A DNA stretch of 64,000 bases from contig URWA01000004.1 of NCBI GenBank assembly GCA_900551445.1, forward strand, positions 1-64,000, given 5' to 3'. Positions 25,035 to 34,396 of this stretch are shown here, one piece after another (the first letter of the stretch is position 1; every line of letters begins with the position of its first letter). The stretch comes from an uncultured Bacteroides sp. GTDB lineage: Bacteria > Bacteroidota > Bacteroidia > Bacteroidales > Bacteroidaceae. The notes under the pieces are model-generated. The model searched no databases, had not been told where the DNA came from, and saw only the letters and a list, made by a program, of their open reading frames with translations. Both the position numbers and the translations under genes were made by a program.

Positions 25035-26825
25035 TTAAAAGTACATATTTATTCCCAAATTGGCATAGGGAAGAAGTGAAATTTTCTTGTCTGTGAATAT
25101 TCTGGCGCCCGGTATGATGCTCCCTTTATATATTCTCATCACTTCTTCAGCAAAGATTCCCCATCTGTCGTTCACCCGTACTGTTTCTTTCAGTCCAGTC
25201 TGTATGCCAAAAAAATCTTTTTGGGCTGCTCGATGGTGTGTGTATAAAAGACCTGCCAAGCCTTCTACTGTAAAGATTCTTTCCGGGTTGTACTCTGTCG
25301 CTAAAGTTGTAAAGTCAACCAGATAGTCGGCTCCTATAGTAATCGGATACACATGTTTGCTCACTGCATAAGGATAATGAGCGACTTCCATGTAACCTCT
25401 TACGGAAGAATATTTGCTCCATCTTCTTCCATACCCCACATAGAATTGTTGTCCAAGATGCTTCATCATGGTTCTGAACTGCTGGTCTCCGCTTCTCATC
25501 GGATGGTTGGCTCCCATTGCAACGATGGCAAAGTTATACGGCTCGAATTGATACTTGTGGAGGGCTATATGCTCTTCCCTTCTTCTGTATTGGACTCCCA
25601 TCTCTATGCTCAAGTTCTGCATAGTCCGTTTGCTGCTTGCTCCCTTTCTGAAATTTTGGGTATATTTGTTTTTGCTCCAGCGAGCCTGTCCGAATACTCC
25701 GATGTGGTCGTTGACAGCATACACCAGTTGTCCTCCTACGGTGGGTCCCGTAAAAGGTCTTACTTTTCGTGCGTAAGTTGCCCCTCGATGTGCAACGGCT
25801 CCAGCCTCCAATCCTCCCATTACGTTTACTTCCAGTTTAGGATCTGTTATTCCGTCATTGAATAATCGGTTCAGGTTGACCAGTCCTTCCAGACGGACCC
25901 CACCGTATGCTTCTTTGACTTTTCCTTTGCCTTGGTCGGGTAGAGTCTCATGTATGCCGGCGAATAAAGTACCTCTTAATCCAAAAGGCAGGAACCATTT
26001 TCCCATACTGAGTCCCATTACCGGTCCCACAGGCTCCAGTACGCCATTCATCACCGGTGCTTTCCTGATTCTGGCCGAATAATCCCCTTGGATACCTGCA
26101 TAGATTTCGTAAAATAGATTGTCCAGTTTGCCAGTGTTGGCTGATACTCCTAAACTCTTCTGTTGACTTGTGAACAGGTAGGTTAGTCCAGCTATTGCTT
26201 GAGCTCCTATATCGTATTTCTTTTGTGAGTCTAGTCCATTGATTCCATCAGTAAAAAGATTCACTCTTGGTTCGACAAACAGGTTTAGGTGATTGTGCAA
26301 GCTATAGCTCACGTGCATGCCTCCGTATATTCCTCCTGAAAAGAAACGTTTTTTCGACACTTTGTTTCTTGTCCAGTAGGCTCCTACGCCCCATACCGTT
26401 TCCAAATCCCAATTGGAGTTTTCTTCATACCCCCTTAGATAGTCTAAGATTCGGAACATGTGCGCAATCTCTATACCACCTCTTCCTATCTGTTCATTCA
26501 TGCCTCCTTCCACACCAATTCGGTAACGGTTGAATGAGGTGACATCCTTGGTTAAAGCAACTCCTACTTCTTTGGTGTAGGGACCGGCAGTTCCTCCCGC
26601 TAGTTTCCCGGCTCCACCAAATAAGGATAATGAAAAGTTGCGCCCCTTGGCTTTCGGATTGATGGGGCGTCCGTTGGGAATATATCTTTTTTGCCTTACG
26701 TAATCCATGGCATTGAAAAAAGTTGCCTTGGTCGAATCTGCAGTTGTATTTTGCGCGGAAAGTATTTCTGTTCCGCAAAGGCAGCCGATTGCTGCTATAT
26801 AAAAAGCTTTTTTACTTATCTTCAT
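25035..26825 (-). CDS. Outer-membrane beta-barrel protein, family not recognised
   Basis: 596 residues with a signal peptide (MKISKKAFYIAAIGCLCGTEILSAQ). The rest shows repeated amphipathic strands with aromatic ends: FSLSLFGGAGKLAGG, WGVGAYWTRNK, GGIYGGMHVSYSLH, LGINMYF at the C-terminus, as expected for a large barrel ending in Phe. An internal duplication is possible, as two blocks begin with a signal-like glycine-rich strand. It directly follows (2-bp gap) the OmpA-like hybrid gene, forming an envelope operon with it and the DUF3575 gene. Function unknown. Confidence 0.75.
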   Translation of the reverse strand: MKISKKAFYIAAIGCLCGTEILSAQNTTADSTKATFFNAMDYVRQKRYIPNGRPINPKAKGRNFSLSLFGGAGKLAGGTAGPYTKEVGVALTKDVTSFNRYRIGVEGGMNEQIGRGGIEIAHMFRILDYLRGYEENSNWDLETVWGVGAYWTRNKVSKKRFFSGGIYGGMHVSYSLHNHLNLFVEPRVNLFTDGINGLDSQKKYDIGAQAIAGLTYLFTSQQKSLGVSANTGKLDNLFYEIYAGIQGDYSARIRKAPVMNGVLEPVGPVMGLSMGKWFLPFGLRGTLFAGIHETLPDQGKGKVKEAYGGVRLEGLVNLNRLFNDGITDPKLEVNVMGGLEAGAVAHRGATYARKVRPFTGPTVGGQLVYAVNDHIGVFGQARWSKNKYTQNFRKGASSKRTMQNLSIEMGVQYRRREEHIALHKYQFEPYNFAIVAMGANHPMRSGDQQFRTMMKHLGQQFYVGYGRRWSKYSSVRGYMEVAHYPYAVSKHVYPITIGADYLVDFTTLATEYNPERIFTVEGLAGLLYTHHRAAQKDFFGIQTGLKETVRVNDRWGIFAEEVMRIYKGSIIPGARIFTDKKISLLPYANLGINMYF

Positions 26826-26827
26826 GA

Positions 26828-29089
26828 TTATTGATTCTTATACATATCCAGTGCGGTTTCCACTATGTCCTTTGTAAATTCACCGTCATTTTGTGCCAAA
26901 ACAATCATCTTTTTGTCCAGGTTGAAGCATCTCACCAGATACAAGGCTGCGTCAGTCATTCCACTATCGCCTTTTCTGGCGGCTATAATAGCCTTCAGGT
27001 ACCATTTCACGGGATTTCCCTCTGGCATCTGTTCCAACACCTTTTCAGCTTGCGCATCTCCTTGTGGAGTTTCTAGTGCCAAATTCATGACCGCTTCATT
27101 TTGTGCAGACGAACGGCAGATTGTCTGGAATGTTTGTTCCGCTCTCTGAGCCTCCTCTGGAGTGTTTCCTCCATGGAAATAACCTCCCATGGCCCATGCG
27201 TATGCCTTTACCAGATTGAATTCTTTATACTCTGCTGGAATCAGTTTGGCCATGACACTGGCATTTTCAAAGTCTCCTGCCTTGATGTACATACACAGTT
27301 GGTTTACCACTACCTCTACCGGGTTAATGATATCTGTTCTTCCCGTATCCATGTTTTTCCTTTCATAATTTACGGTAAAGATGGTACGGTCAATCAGTGG
27401 TTCCAGTATCTGGGTATCTGTCACATCTCTTTCCAGCAGCAGTTTGGCCAGTGTGTTTCCAGCCAGCACCCATGGTGCCTTCATGCGTAAGGATTCCTCG
27501 TAAGCCTTTCGTGCCACGGCTTCTTTTTCTTGATTGTCTTTCAGCAGCTGCATCAGTTTCCAGTATTCATACCGGGTATATATTCCATCTAGTCCTTTCC
27601 GCTGGAAATTCTCTAGGACCTCTTGGTCAGTCGGTTCCCGGTAAATGTCATATCGGCACAGGTATTTCACTTGTCTAAGTCGTTCCAGATAGGGGACGAT
27701 TGCAGTCCGGTAGTCTTTTCTGGTTCTGATTTTTTGCCCCTGTCTGTTTATGTCGTTAGGAGATTCTTTTACTACCTTCCGGATAAAGTCGGCTGTTTCC
27801 GTCAGGCTGTCCGCTTCCAGCAGTGTCGCCACTTCACTCCATGAAGCGACTTCTGCTTGTGGGTTTTGGTAGACTCTTTCCCTTACGGATGCAGGAAGGA
27901 TTTGGGTAACCTCCTGTTGGATTCTTTTCATACGTTTTTCTGCCAGTGCCAGATTGGTCTGATAATATCCTTCCGGCGATGCTTTTCCCATAACGTGAAA
28001 TTCTTTCAGCATGGCTCCTGGTTCGTTTAGAATCTTGTTTAGCTGTTTCCTTATTCCAGTCAAACTTTCCTGGTTTTTCGGGTCGTCTGTCAGTTGGTCC
28101 GAATTGATTTCAAAATTCAGTTCCACCAAGTCTTCCGTATCATATTTTTCTATTTGTGCTTTTTCCGGATATTTTTGGAAGTCCATATCCATGGCTATTA
28201 GAGAATATTGCAGGAATTTTAGCGGCCGTTTATTTTCGCAGGTATTGATTTGGTAGGTTTTTTTGAATGGTATGTGATAATAGTCTTCAATACAGAAATC
28301 TGCATAGCAACTATAATTCACGTTGGGGTCGGGCACCGTGACCGTGTCTTCCCATTCAATCACCATTCTGTCATTCACCAATGGTTGTTGCTTGATATAC
28401 TTTTCTAGTTTGTCTCTTGTCAGGTCGTATCCCATTTTTCGGGTTTGTGTCAAGTGATATTCCTTCCCATCGTAAACCAACGGCTTCAGAAAGTCCACTG
28501 TGTCGTTTGTCTCACAGTTTAACACATACGGTTGTATGATTAGTCGGGAGTATGTATTCCCTTTTCCTTCCGGGACTATAAATGTATTGTAAGGATAGAA
28601 TCGGTTGCCGATCAGACGACTGGCTTTTGGCTCAGGCTGAATCTGTTTCAATTTTCCTGTTATCACGACCTCTTTCAGATAGATGCCGTCGTCTACTTCT
28701 ACATCAATTTTCATGCGGTTGTTCACTTTTTCCAGTACAGCCTTATTCAAACCGGCTTTGAATACCAGTGCTCCATTGTCTGGTACTAGTATTTCATAAT
28801 AACCGTTGGCATCTGTTTCCGTCCTTTCGTCTTTATGCATAAACAGTGTCAGGTCTGCATTGTCTTTGTCCAGATTGTTTTGCAAATCCTTTGCTTCAGC
28901 TACAGTCTTACAGCTATATACATATACTACGCTTTCCGAAAACGGGATTCTCTTCTTTTTGTCTGCAATGTTGAAGACCGTACCGCTTACTTTGATCATT
29001 CGCTGTGCCCATCCGCTTGCAGGGACAGCTGTCAGCAGTGTCGTGATTAACATATATTTCCCGAAACCGCTTATTGTTTTTTTATTCAT
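26828..29089 (-). CDS. Periplasmic/outer-membrane protein with CarbopepD-like and OmpA-like segments
   Basis: 753 residues with a signal peptide (to ASGWAQ). Residues about 30-150 resemble a carboxypeptidase regulatory-like beta-sandwich (VSGTVFNIADKKKRIPFSES, YYEILVPDNGALVF). Residues about 320-400 resemble OmpA peptidoglycan binding: ELNFEINSDQL, KEFHVMGKASPEG, NLALAEKRMKRIQQEV. The C-terminal half is helical, perhaps TPR-like (AEQTFQTICRSSAQNEAV). This architecture recalls the DUF3868-type partners of DUF3575 genes in fimbrial clusters, but no fimbrillin gene is visible. Start ATG 29089, 14 bp after the DUF3575 gene. Confidence 0.7.
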   Translation of the reverse strand: MNKKTISGFGKYMLITTLLTAVPASGWAQRMIKVSGTVFNIADKKKRIPFSESVVYVYSCKTVAEAKDLQNNLDKDNADLTLFMHKDERTETDANGYYEILVPDNGALVFKAGLNKAVLEKVNNRMKIDVEVDDGIYLKEVVITGKLKQIQPEPKASRLIGNRFYPYNTFIVPEGKGNTYSRLIIQPYVLNCETNDTVDFLKPLVYDGKEYHLTQTRKMGYDLTRDKLEKYIKQQPLVNDRMVIEWEDTVTVPDPNVNYSCYADFCIEDYYHIPFKKTYQINTCENKRPLKFLQYSLIAMDMDFQKYPEKAQIEKYDTEDLVELNFEINSDQLTDDPKNQESLTGIRKQLNKILNEPGAMLKEFHVMGKASPEGYYQTNLALAEKRMKRIQQEVTQILPASVRERVYQNPQAEVASWSEVATLLEADSLTETADFIRKVVKESPNDINRQGQKIRTRKDYRTAIVPYLERLRQVKYLCRYDIYREPTDQEVLENFQRKGLDGIYTRYEYWKLMQLLKDNQEKEAVARKAYEESLRMKAPWVLAGNTLAKLLLERDVTDTQILEPLIDRTIFTVNYERKNMDTGRTDIINPVEVVVNQLCMYIKAGDFENASVMAKLIPAEYKEFNLVKAYAWAMGGYFHGGNTPEEAQRAEQTFQTICRSSAQNEAVMNLALETPQGDAQAEKVLEQMPEGNPVKWYLKAIIAARKGDSGMTDAALYLVRCFNLDKKMIVLAQNDGEFTKDIVETALDMYKNQ

Positions 29090-29103
29090 GATTTTTCAGA
29101 TTA

Positions 29104-29646
29104 TTAGAATAAATAGCAGCAGGACACCGCAATTTCTGTCGGTACACATTTTATCCCATTTGCGTTATACTGCTCCTTTTTCAGATTTGTACCCTCCGGA
29201 TATTTTTTTTCCCGGTACCATATTGCACCCACACCAGCCGAAAATTCTAGGTTGAACCGCTTACAAAGCGGCCAGGCGTATCCATACGTGAGTCCTGGTC
29301 CCCCGGCATCTCCTTGATGAACTGTGCCTTTATGTGTTACCGTATATCTCATGCCGCTTGCCGATAGTCCAATAAATGAACGTACCATTGGTCTTCCTGA
29401 AATCCAGTATCTGATTTCTGCTTGTGCTCCTTTCAATTGGGCATTCAGGGGTGTATTGTTCAGTCCGTAGAACACGGTCCCTTCCAGGCTGAACCTAGAA
29501 GCTGTTACCAGTTCCATTGAAAGATTGGGTGTCAGGTTGCCCCACAGCAGTGCGTTGGTTTTTACCGCTGCAAGCTGTGCATGAGCCATACCGCAGACGG
29601 CCATCCATGCTCCCAGACAGATACTTTGCCTTAATAAATGATTCAT
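29104..29646 (-). CDS. DUF3575-like outer-membrane protein
   Basis: 180 residues from ATG 29646 (MNHLLRQSICLGAWMAVCGMAHAQ signal peptide). Longer readings would overlap the sugar transferase gene. After the signal comes LAAVKTNALLWGNLTPNLSMEL, the typical DUF3575 opening, then beta strands ending YLF. In Bacteroides these small barrels start operons with OmpA-type partners, as here. It lies just downstream of the initiating sugar transferase and may share its transcript. Confidence 0.75.
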   Translation of the reverse strand: MNHLLRQSICLGAWMAVCGMAHAQLAAVKTNALLWGNLTPNLSMELVTASRFSLEGTVFYGLNNTPLNAQLKGAQAEIRYWISGRPMVRSFIGLSASGMRYTVTHKGTVHQGDAGGPGLTYGYAWPLCKRFNLEFSAGVGAIWYREKKYPEGTNLKKEQYNANGIKCVPTEIAVSCCYLF

Positions 29647-29674
29647 AATGTTTTTATAAATACAGTTTTTTGTT

Positions 29675-31084
29675 TTAGTACGCATTTTTCTCTCCATGCA
29701 GAGCGTTCGCCACCGTCTTGTAGATGATGAACAAGTCCAGTCCGAAACTCCAGTGCTCGATGTACCAGATATCGCCTATCACACGGCCCTCCATGTCCTT
29801 CAGTTCCTTAGTCTCGCCACGGTAGCCCGTCACCTGGCTCCAGCCCGTGATGCCCGGTTTCACGAAATGCCGCACCATGTACTTGTTGATGAGTTTGGAA
29901 TACTCTTCCGTATGCTTCAGCATGTGCGGCCGCGGTCCCACAATACTCATGTCACCCTTCAGCACGTTGATGAACTGCGGCAGCTCGTCGATGTTCGTCT
30001 TTCGCATGATGTTCCCCCAGCGCGTCTTGCGCGGGTCATCCTTGGTGGCCTGTAGCGTATCCGCCTGTGCGTTCACCCTCATGCTGCGGAACTTGTAGCA
30101 GTAGAACTCCTTGTCGTTCAGCCCGTTTCGTTTCTGCTTGAAGAACACCGGCCCCGGCATCGTCAGCTTCGTGATAATCGTCACGATAATCAGGATGAAG
30201 GGGAAGATGGTGCACAGGAAAAGCAGTGAGAACACGATGTCGAACGACCGCTTCAGGATTTTGTTGCCCGTCTGGCTCAACGGATCTTCCCGCAGGCTCA
30301 GATACGGCACATTGCCCAGCATGTTGAAATACACCCGGTTGTGCAGATATGTCCGGATATTCGGCACACTGTAGAAATGCACCAGATGATTCTCGCAGTA
30401 ATCAATGATAGGGCGTATCACCTCGTGGTCTTTCGACGGCAAACAGCAGAACAGGTAATGATTTCTCCCGTGTTTTTCCAGGTAAGGTATCACTTCCCGC
30501 GGTTTTCCCAAGTAGGCACATTCTTTGGGAAAGTTCGGATTCGGCTCGAAGTCAAAATATCCGTTCACCCGGTATCCCGCCCAGTTCTGGTCGGTCAGTT
30601 CGTGATACAGTTCCAGGTTGTTGTCGGCACTTCCCACCAGTATCACGTATCTCACGTTTCCACCCTTTGAACGGTATCGTTTCAACATGCTGCGCAGACT
30701 GATACGGAATAAACCTACGCATATAAACAAGATGGCGAGAAAGGAGAGGTAGAAGAACGACCAGACATCCATGAAATCTCCCACTTCCAGCACGATTCCC
30801 GAGATGATGCCGAACAATACCATCGTTTTGAATACCCTGGTCACCACCTGGTAAGTATAAATTTTTCTTCTGTAAAGAATTACACCGATTTGCCGGGAAG
30901 CGATGAAGTAGCATAACATCACTGTCAACACAATCTGATAAGGCGGTACGGTTAGCAGCTTGTCCCAAGACGTATCTTTTGACAGGTCGAAGAAAAGATA
31001 AAAAAGGCCTCCGCTCAACAAAGTTTCGAAACTTGTCACAAGGAAGCTGGCCCAGTCATTATAAGAATCATACTTCGTCTTCAT
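29675..31084 (-). CDS. Initiating sugar-phosphate transferase (WbaP/WcaJ type), copy 1
   Basis: Moves a sugar-1-phosphate from a nucleotide sugar to undecaprenyl phosphate to start a polysaccharide repeat. 469 residues: four or five membrane helices in the first 140, a CoA-binding-like Rossmann region (VILVGSADNNLELYHEL), and the bacterial sugar transferase domain from about residue 270: KRSFDIVFSLLFLC, FKQKRNGLNDKEFYCYKFRS, KTNIDELPQFINVLKGDMS then IVGPRP, and PGITGWSQVTGYRGET. It is a paralogue of the gene at 56357-57766, same length, with nearly the same C-terminal half at DNA level. It follows the lipoprotein gene and lies downstream of the main locus. Confidence 0.92.
   Translation of the reverse strand: MKTKYDSYNDWASFLVTSFETLLSGGLFYLFFDLSKDTSWDKLLTVPPYQIVLTVMLCYFIASRQIGVILYRRKIYTYQVVTRVFKTMVLFGIISGIVLEVGDFMDVWSFFYLSFLAILFICVGLFRISLRSMLKRYRSKGGNVRYVILVGSADNNLELYHELTDQNWAGYRVNGYFDFEPNPNFPKECAYLGKPREVIPYLEKHGRNHYLFCCLPSKDHEVIRPIIDYCENHLVHFYSVPNIRTYLHNRVYFNMLGNVPYLSLREDPLSQTGNKILKRSFDIVFSLLFLCTIFPFILIIVTIITKLTMPGPVFFKQKRNGLNDKEFYCYKFRSMRVNAQADTLQATKDDPRKTRWGNIMRKTNIDELPQFINVLKGDMSIVGPRPHMLKHTEEYSKLINKYMVRHFVKPGITGWSQVTGYRGETKELKDMEGRVIGDIWYIEHWSFGLDLFIIYKTVANALHGEKNAY
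29826..30046. repeat. Direct repeat tract shared with 56508-56728
   Basis: By eye, 221 bases are identical to 56508-56728, same orientation, offset 26,682 bp. It lies in the sugar transferase domain of both initiating transferase genes. Flanking sequence differs at many third positions, so the tract looks like recent gene conversion. Confidence 0.85.
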
Positions 31085-31173
31085 ATAGAATAGCTAGTTT
31101 AAGGATACGGTCGCAAATAAAGGTTTTTTTCTGCTTCCCTCCAACAATGAAACTGAAAATTTTCTGAATATTT

Positions 31174-31623
31174 TTAGAATTTTGTCAGTTCCAGCCGGGC
31201 ATAGTCCGATTCCAGTGTCATTCTTTTTCCGTCACATTTCACAATGTCGAACACCGTTTCCTGCTGATTGTCAATGCCAAAATGCTTCAATTGCTCCACT
31301 GACGCATTTTGTCCGTTGTCGCCGGTCGATTCCCGTACCTTGAAATCCTTCACCACCAGCTGTGTTTCATTATTCCGGTACTCCGTGCGCCCGATGTAAG
31401 CCCCATATCCTTTTGTACCGTCTTTCTCCGCTACTTCCGTCACCATTCGCGTAATGCTGTAGTACAGCCTTTCGCACTTCACGGTTTCTCCTGTTTCCGT
31501 CACGGTGAACTGTTCCAGTATCCAGAACCCCTCCACATCCGTGTTGATTGGTGCCTTTTTGCATCCGGCAAAGCTCATCGTCAGTCCGATGGACATCATT
31601 ATCTGATAGATCCATTTTTTCAT
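31174..31623 (-). CDS. Small lipoprotein with lipocalin-like character
   Basis: 149 residues. MKKWIYQIMMSIGLTMSFAGCKK is a lipoprotein signal with Cys20. The mature part is beta-rich (VEGFWILEQFTVTETGE, RMTLESDYARLEL) and fits lipocalin-like proteins common in Bacteroidota, though the family is not certain. The ATG overlaps the Wzi stop codon as ATGA, so translation is coupled to Wzi. This suggests a shared envelope role, perhaps in surface glycan export or assembly. Confidence 0.7.
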   Translation of the reverse strand: MKKWIYQIMMSIGLTMSFAGCKKAPINTDVEGFWILEQFTVTETGETVKCERLYYSITRMVTEVAEKDGTKGYGAYIGRTEYRNNETQLVVKDFKVRESTGDNGQNASVEQLKHFGIDNQQETVFDIVKCDGKRMTLESDYARLELTKF

Positions 31624-33107
31624 TTTCCCAGTCCTCCTGTTTTTCTCAACGTAATCATTCCTCCCACGCTGTTGCCCAAGTAGTTTCCCCGGTCAAGTCC
31701 CAGGCTCGCACTTACGCTCCATCCTTTAGCCCATTGCGGCAGATAAGTCACTTCGGCCATGCTGCTGAACTGTTTGCGCATCTTGTCCAGCGGATGGTTG
31801 TAGGTTCCCCAATGCCGCGCATACGAGGCGATGACCCTCCATTTCCATCCCTCGGAAGGATTTCCGGAGATACCCACATGCTGCGCTTTCATTCGGGCAC
31901 TCTTGAACGTAATGCTTCCGTCTGTATTATAGATAGGTCCGGGAATCAGCGGATTTCCGATACCCTGTCCGTAGTGTTGCCATGCCTGATAGATTTCGTG
32001 GTTGTAATAATCATCCCCACCACTCATCTGTAGATCGGAAAATGAACCTAGAAAGCCGTCATACAGAATCGGTCCGGAAGAATCCTTCGTACTGATTCCT
32101 TCCCAAAGCACAGCCGACACCCATTTGTTTTTGGGGAGATACACCTCAATACCCAGCTGTCCGTCCTTCCATCGTCCGTACTCCCAGAACATCTGCGAGT
32201 GGTCTTCGAAATAATGGTCCAGCGTAGCCCTGATTTTCCAGTCGCCCGCGTAGAAGTTCAGACCGAAATTCCAGCTTCCCAGCATGTTTCCCTCCACGTT
32301 CACCTGTTCGCCTTTTGGAGTATCACTTCCTCCTGCTGTAGGAAAGAAGGCATGCCAGTACGATTTCAGGCCGTCGGGCATGTCAAGCGTCTGTTGAGAT
32401 TCTCCGTTGGTCAGTTTCTGGTATTGGTCGCCGCCGAACTGGGTAGCCATGAACAGGCCGAATTCAAATTCCACAGGCAGTTTTTCCTTGTTTCCCAAAC
32501 GGAACATCAGCGACTTGCTGTGGTACATTATCTTTTTGGCATATTTCTGGTTCACTCCGCAGAAATCCTCCTGCCAATTTCCGTCCGTAAATATTCCGTA
32601 GGCCAGGTGACCTTTAAAGGCTACCCAGCTTCGTGTACCCGGTATGGTCAGGTAATCTTTGATTTCCGCCCTAATTTGTGGAATCGGTCGCATGTTCGGA
32701 CCTTCTGCCATCCATCCGCTGGTCAGTTCACTGTTCTTTTCCAGCGGAAATCCCATACGCTCCTTGCTTCCGATGCTCAGAGTCAGCATCTTCCACGATA
32801 AATCTGCATACGCCTGTTGAATCCAGAAGTCAGAAGTCTGTTTCACACCTCCCGCCAGATCCAGTCCGGCATCTATCCGCCATCCCCGTTTCAGGCTCCG
32901 ATGCCATTCCAGTCCGGCCCTCAGGTATCCGCTGTTGGGTTTCTCACTCTCCATGCCGAATCGGTTGGCCGTCAGCCAAAGCGGGGCATACGTACCGGAA
33001 GATACGGTGGCCGATGCCTCCACCCGGTATTGGAATTCTTGTGGGCTTTCCTGCGCCAGTGCAGGAGCCGCCAGAAAGAAAAGTAGAAATGATTTTGCTA
33101 GCTTCAT
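31620..33107 (-). CDS. wzi: Wzi-family capsule assembly protein
   Basis: 495 residues with a signal peptide (MKLAKSFLLFFLAAPALAQ). Matches the Wzi family of outer-membrane barrels that help fix capsular polysaccharide at the surface: YRVEASATVSSGTYAPLWLT near the start, WIQQAYADLSWKMLTLSIGS, SRSWVAFKGHLAYG-type strands, and repeated aromatic strands to the end (RGNYLGNSVGGMITL). It has its own -7 box and lies just beyond the terminator of the glycan operon. Confidence 0.85.
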   Translation of the reverse strand: MKLAKSFLLFFLAAPALAQESPQEFQYRVEASATVSSGTYAPLWLTANRFGMESEKPNSGYLRAGLEWHRSLKRGWRIDAGLDLAGGVKQTSDFWIQQAYADLSWKMLTLSIGSKERMGFPLEKNSELTSGWMAEGPNMRPIPQIRAEIKDYLTIPGTRSWVAFKGHLAYGIFTDGNWQEDFCGVNQKYAKKIMYHSKSLMFRLGNKEKLPVEFEFGLFMATQFGGDQYQKLTNGESQQTLDMPDGLKSYWHAFFPTAGGSDTPKGEQVNVEGNMLGSWNFGLNFYAGDWKIRATLDHYFEDHSQMFWEYGRWKDGQLGIEVYLPKNKWVSAVLWEGISTKDSSGPILYDGFLGSFSDLQMSGGDDYYNHEIYQAWQHYGQGIGNPLIPGPIYNTDGSITFKSARMKAQHVGISGNPSEGWKWRVIASYARHWGTYNHPLDKMRKQFSSMAEVTYLPQWAKGWSVSASLGLDRGNYLGNSVGGMITLRKTGGLGK

Positions 33108-33129
33108 GCTGTTTTCACTATTTGTGGGG

Positions 33130-33137
33130 CAAAGATA
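33130..33137 (-). promoter_or_regulatory. -7 box of the Wzi operon
   Basis: TATCTTTG on the minus strand, 22 bp before the Wzi ATG and 35 bp after the upstream terminator. Confidence 0.5.
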
Positions 33138-33171
33138 GGAAAGAAACGGGAGTTTGGAAAAGGATTATATA

Positions 33172-33208
33172 AAAAACAAGTCAGGGGAGGCATGACGTTT
33201 CCCCTGAC
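33172..33208 (-). terminator. Terminator of the glycan operon (after rfbB)
   Basis: Stem GTCAGGGGA (33180-33188) and TCCCCTGAC (33200-33208), 11-nt loop; on the minus strand it is followed by TTGTTTTTTATA. It lies 31 bp after the rfbB stop codon. Confidence 0.8.
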
Positions 33209-33238
33209 TCGTTTCTATTTTATAGGATGCTTACGATG

Positions 33239-34384
33239 TTATCTTCCTTTGTACATGCTGTCGTAATACTTCTGGTAGTCACCGCTCGTCACGTTGTCCA
33301 TCCATTCTTGGTTGTCCAGATACCAGCGCACCGTCTTTTCGATGCCCTCCTCAAACTGCAGGCTCGGTTCCCAGCCCAGTTCCTTTTGCAGCTTCGTAGA
33401 GTCGATGGCATAGCGCATGTCGTGTCCCGGACGGTCGGTTACGTACGTAATCAGGTCCATGTCGGCTCCTTCCGGACGACCCAGCAGACGGTCCACCGTC
33501 TTGATTACCACCTTGATGATGTCGATGTTTTTCCACTCGTTGAAACCACCAATGTTATATGTTTCCGCAATCTTGCCGTTGTGGAAAATCACGTCGATGG
33601 CCCGTGCATGGTCCACCACATATAGCCAGTCGCGCACGTTTTCTCCCTTGCCGTATACCGGCAGCGGTTTGCGGTGACGAATGTTGTTGATGAACAGCGG
33701 AATCAGCTTCTCCGGGAACTGATACGGCCCGTAGTTGTTCGAGCAGTTCGTTACGATGGTCGGCATGCCGTAGGTATCGTGGAAGGCCCGTACGAAATGG
33801 TCACTGCTGGCCTTGCTGGCAGAGTAGGGGCTGTGCGGGTTGTATTTTGTATCCTCGTAGAAGAAATCCTTTCCGTAGGCCAGGTGATGCGTGGAAGAGG
33901 AAGCCGTAGTCGTGAACGGCGGCTCGATGCCTTCCGGGTGCGTCAGTTTCAGGGCCCCGTACACCTCGTCTGTGGAGATGTGGTAGAAGCGCTTGCCCTC
34001 GTATTTCTCTGGCAGACTTTCCCAGTACACCTTGGCTGCCTGTAGCAGAGACAGCGTACCCATCACGTTCGTCCGTGCAAAGGTGAACGGATCCTTGATG
34101 CTGCGGTCCACGTGACTCTCTGCCGCCAAGTGGATGATGCCGTCCACATGATACTGCTGCATCACTTCCTGCATCTTCTCATAGTCGCAGATGTCCGCTT
34201 TCACGAATACATAGTTTTCCTTGTCCTCGATGTCCTTCAGGTTCGCCAAATTCCCTGCATACGTCAGCTTGTCCAGGTTGATGATGCGGTATTCCGGATA
34301 CTTGTTCACGAAAAGGCGAACCACATGGCTGCCGATGAATCCGGCACCGCCGGTAATCAGTATGTTGCGTTTGAATGTAGTCAT
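33239..34384 (-). CDS. rfbB: dTDP-glucose 4,6-dehydratase
   Basis: Makes dTDP-4-keto-6-deoxyglucose. 381 residues, family length. The Rossmann start ILITGGAGFIGSHVVRLF, YHISTDEVYGAL (catalytic Thr/Asp/Glu), YSASKASSDHFVRAF (YxxxK) and RPGHDMRYAID are all present. Last gene of the operon, after rfbA and rfbC with 12-bp spacing; terminator follows. No rfbD is in the window, so full dTDP-rhamnose synthesis would need a gene elsewhere. Confidence 0.96.
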   Translation of the reverse strand: MTTFKRNILITGGAGFIGSHVVRLFVNKYPEYRIINLDKLTYAGNLANLKDIEDKENYVFVKADICDYEKMQEVMQQYHVDGIIHLAAESHVDRSIKDPFTFARTNVMGTLSLLQAAKVYWESLPEKYEGKRFYHISTDEVYGALKLTHPEGIEPPFTTTASSSTHHLAYGKDFFYEDTKYNPHSPYSASKASSDHFVRAFHDTYGMPTIVTNCSNNYGPYQFPEKLIPLFINNIRHRKPLPVYGKGENVRDWLYVVDHARAIDVIFHNGKIAETYNIGGFNEWKNIDIIKVVIKTVDRLLGRPEGADMDLITYVTDRPGHDMRYAIDSTKLQKELGWEPSLQFEEGIEKTVRWYLDNQEWMDNVTSGDYQKYYDSMYKGR

Positions 34385-34396
34385 GATGATAGATAT

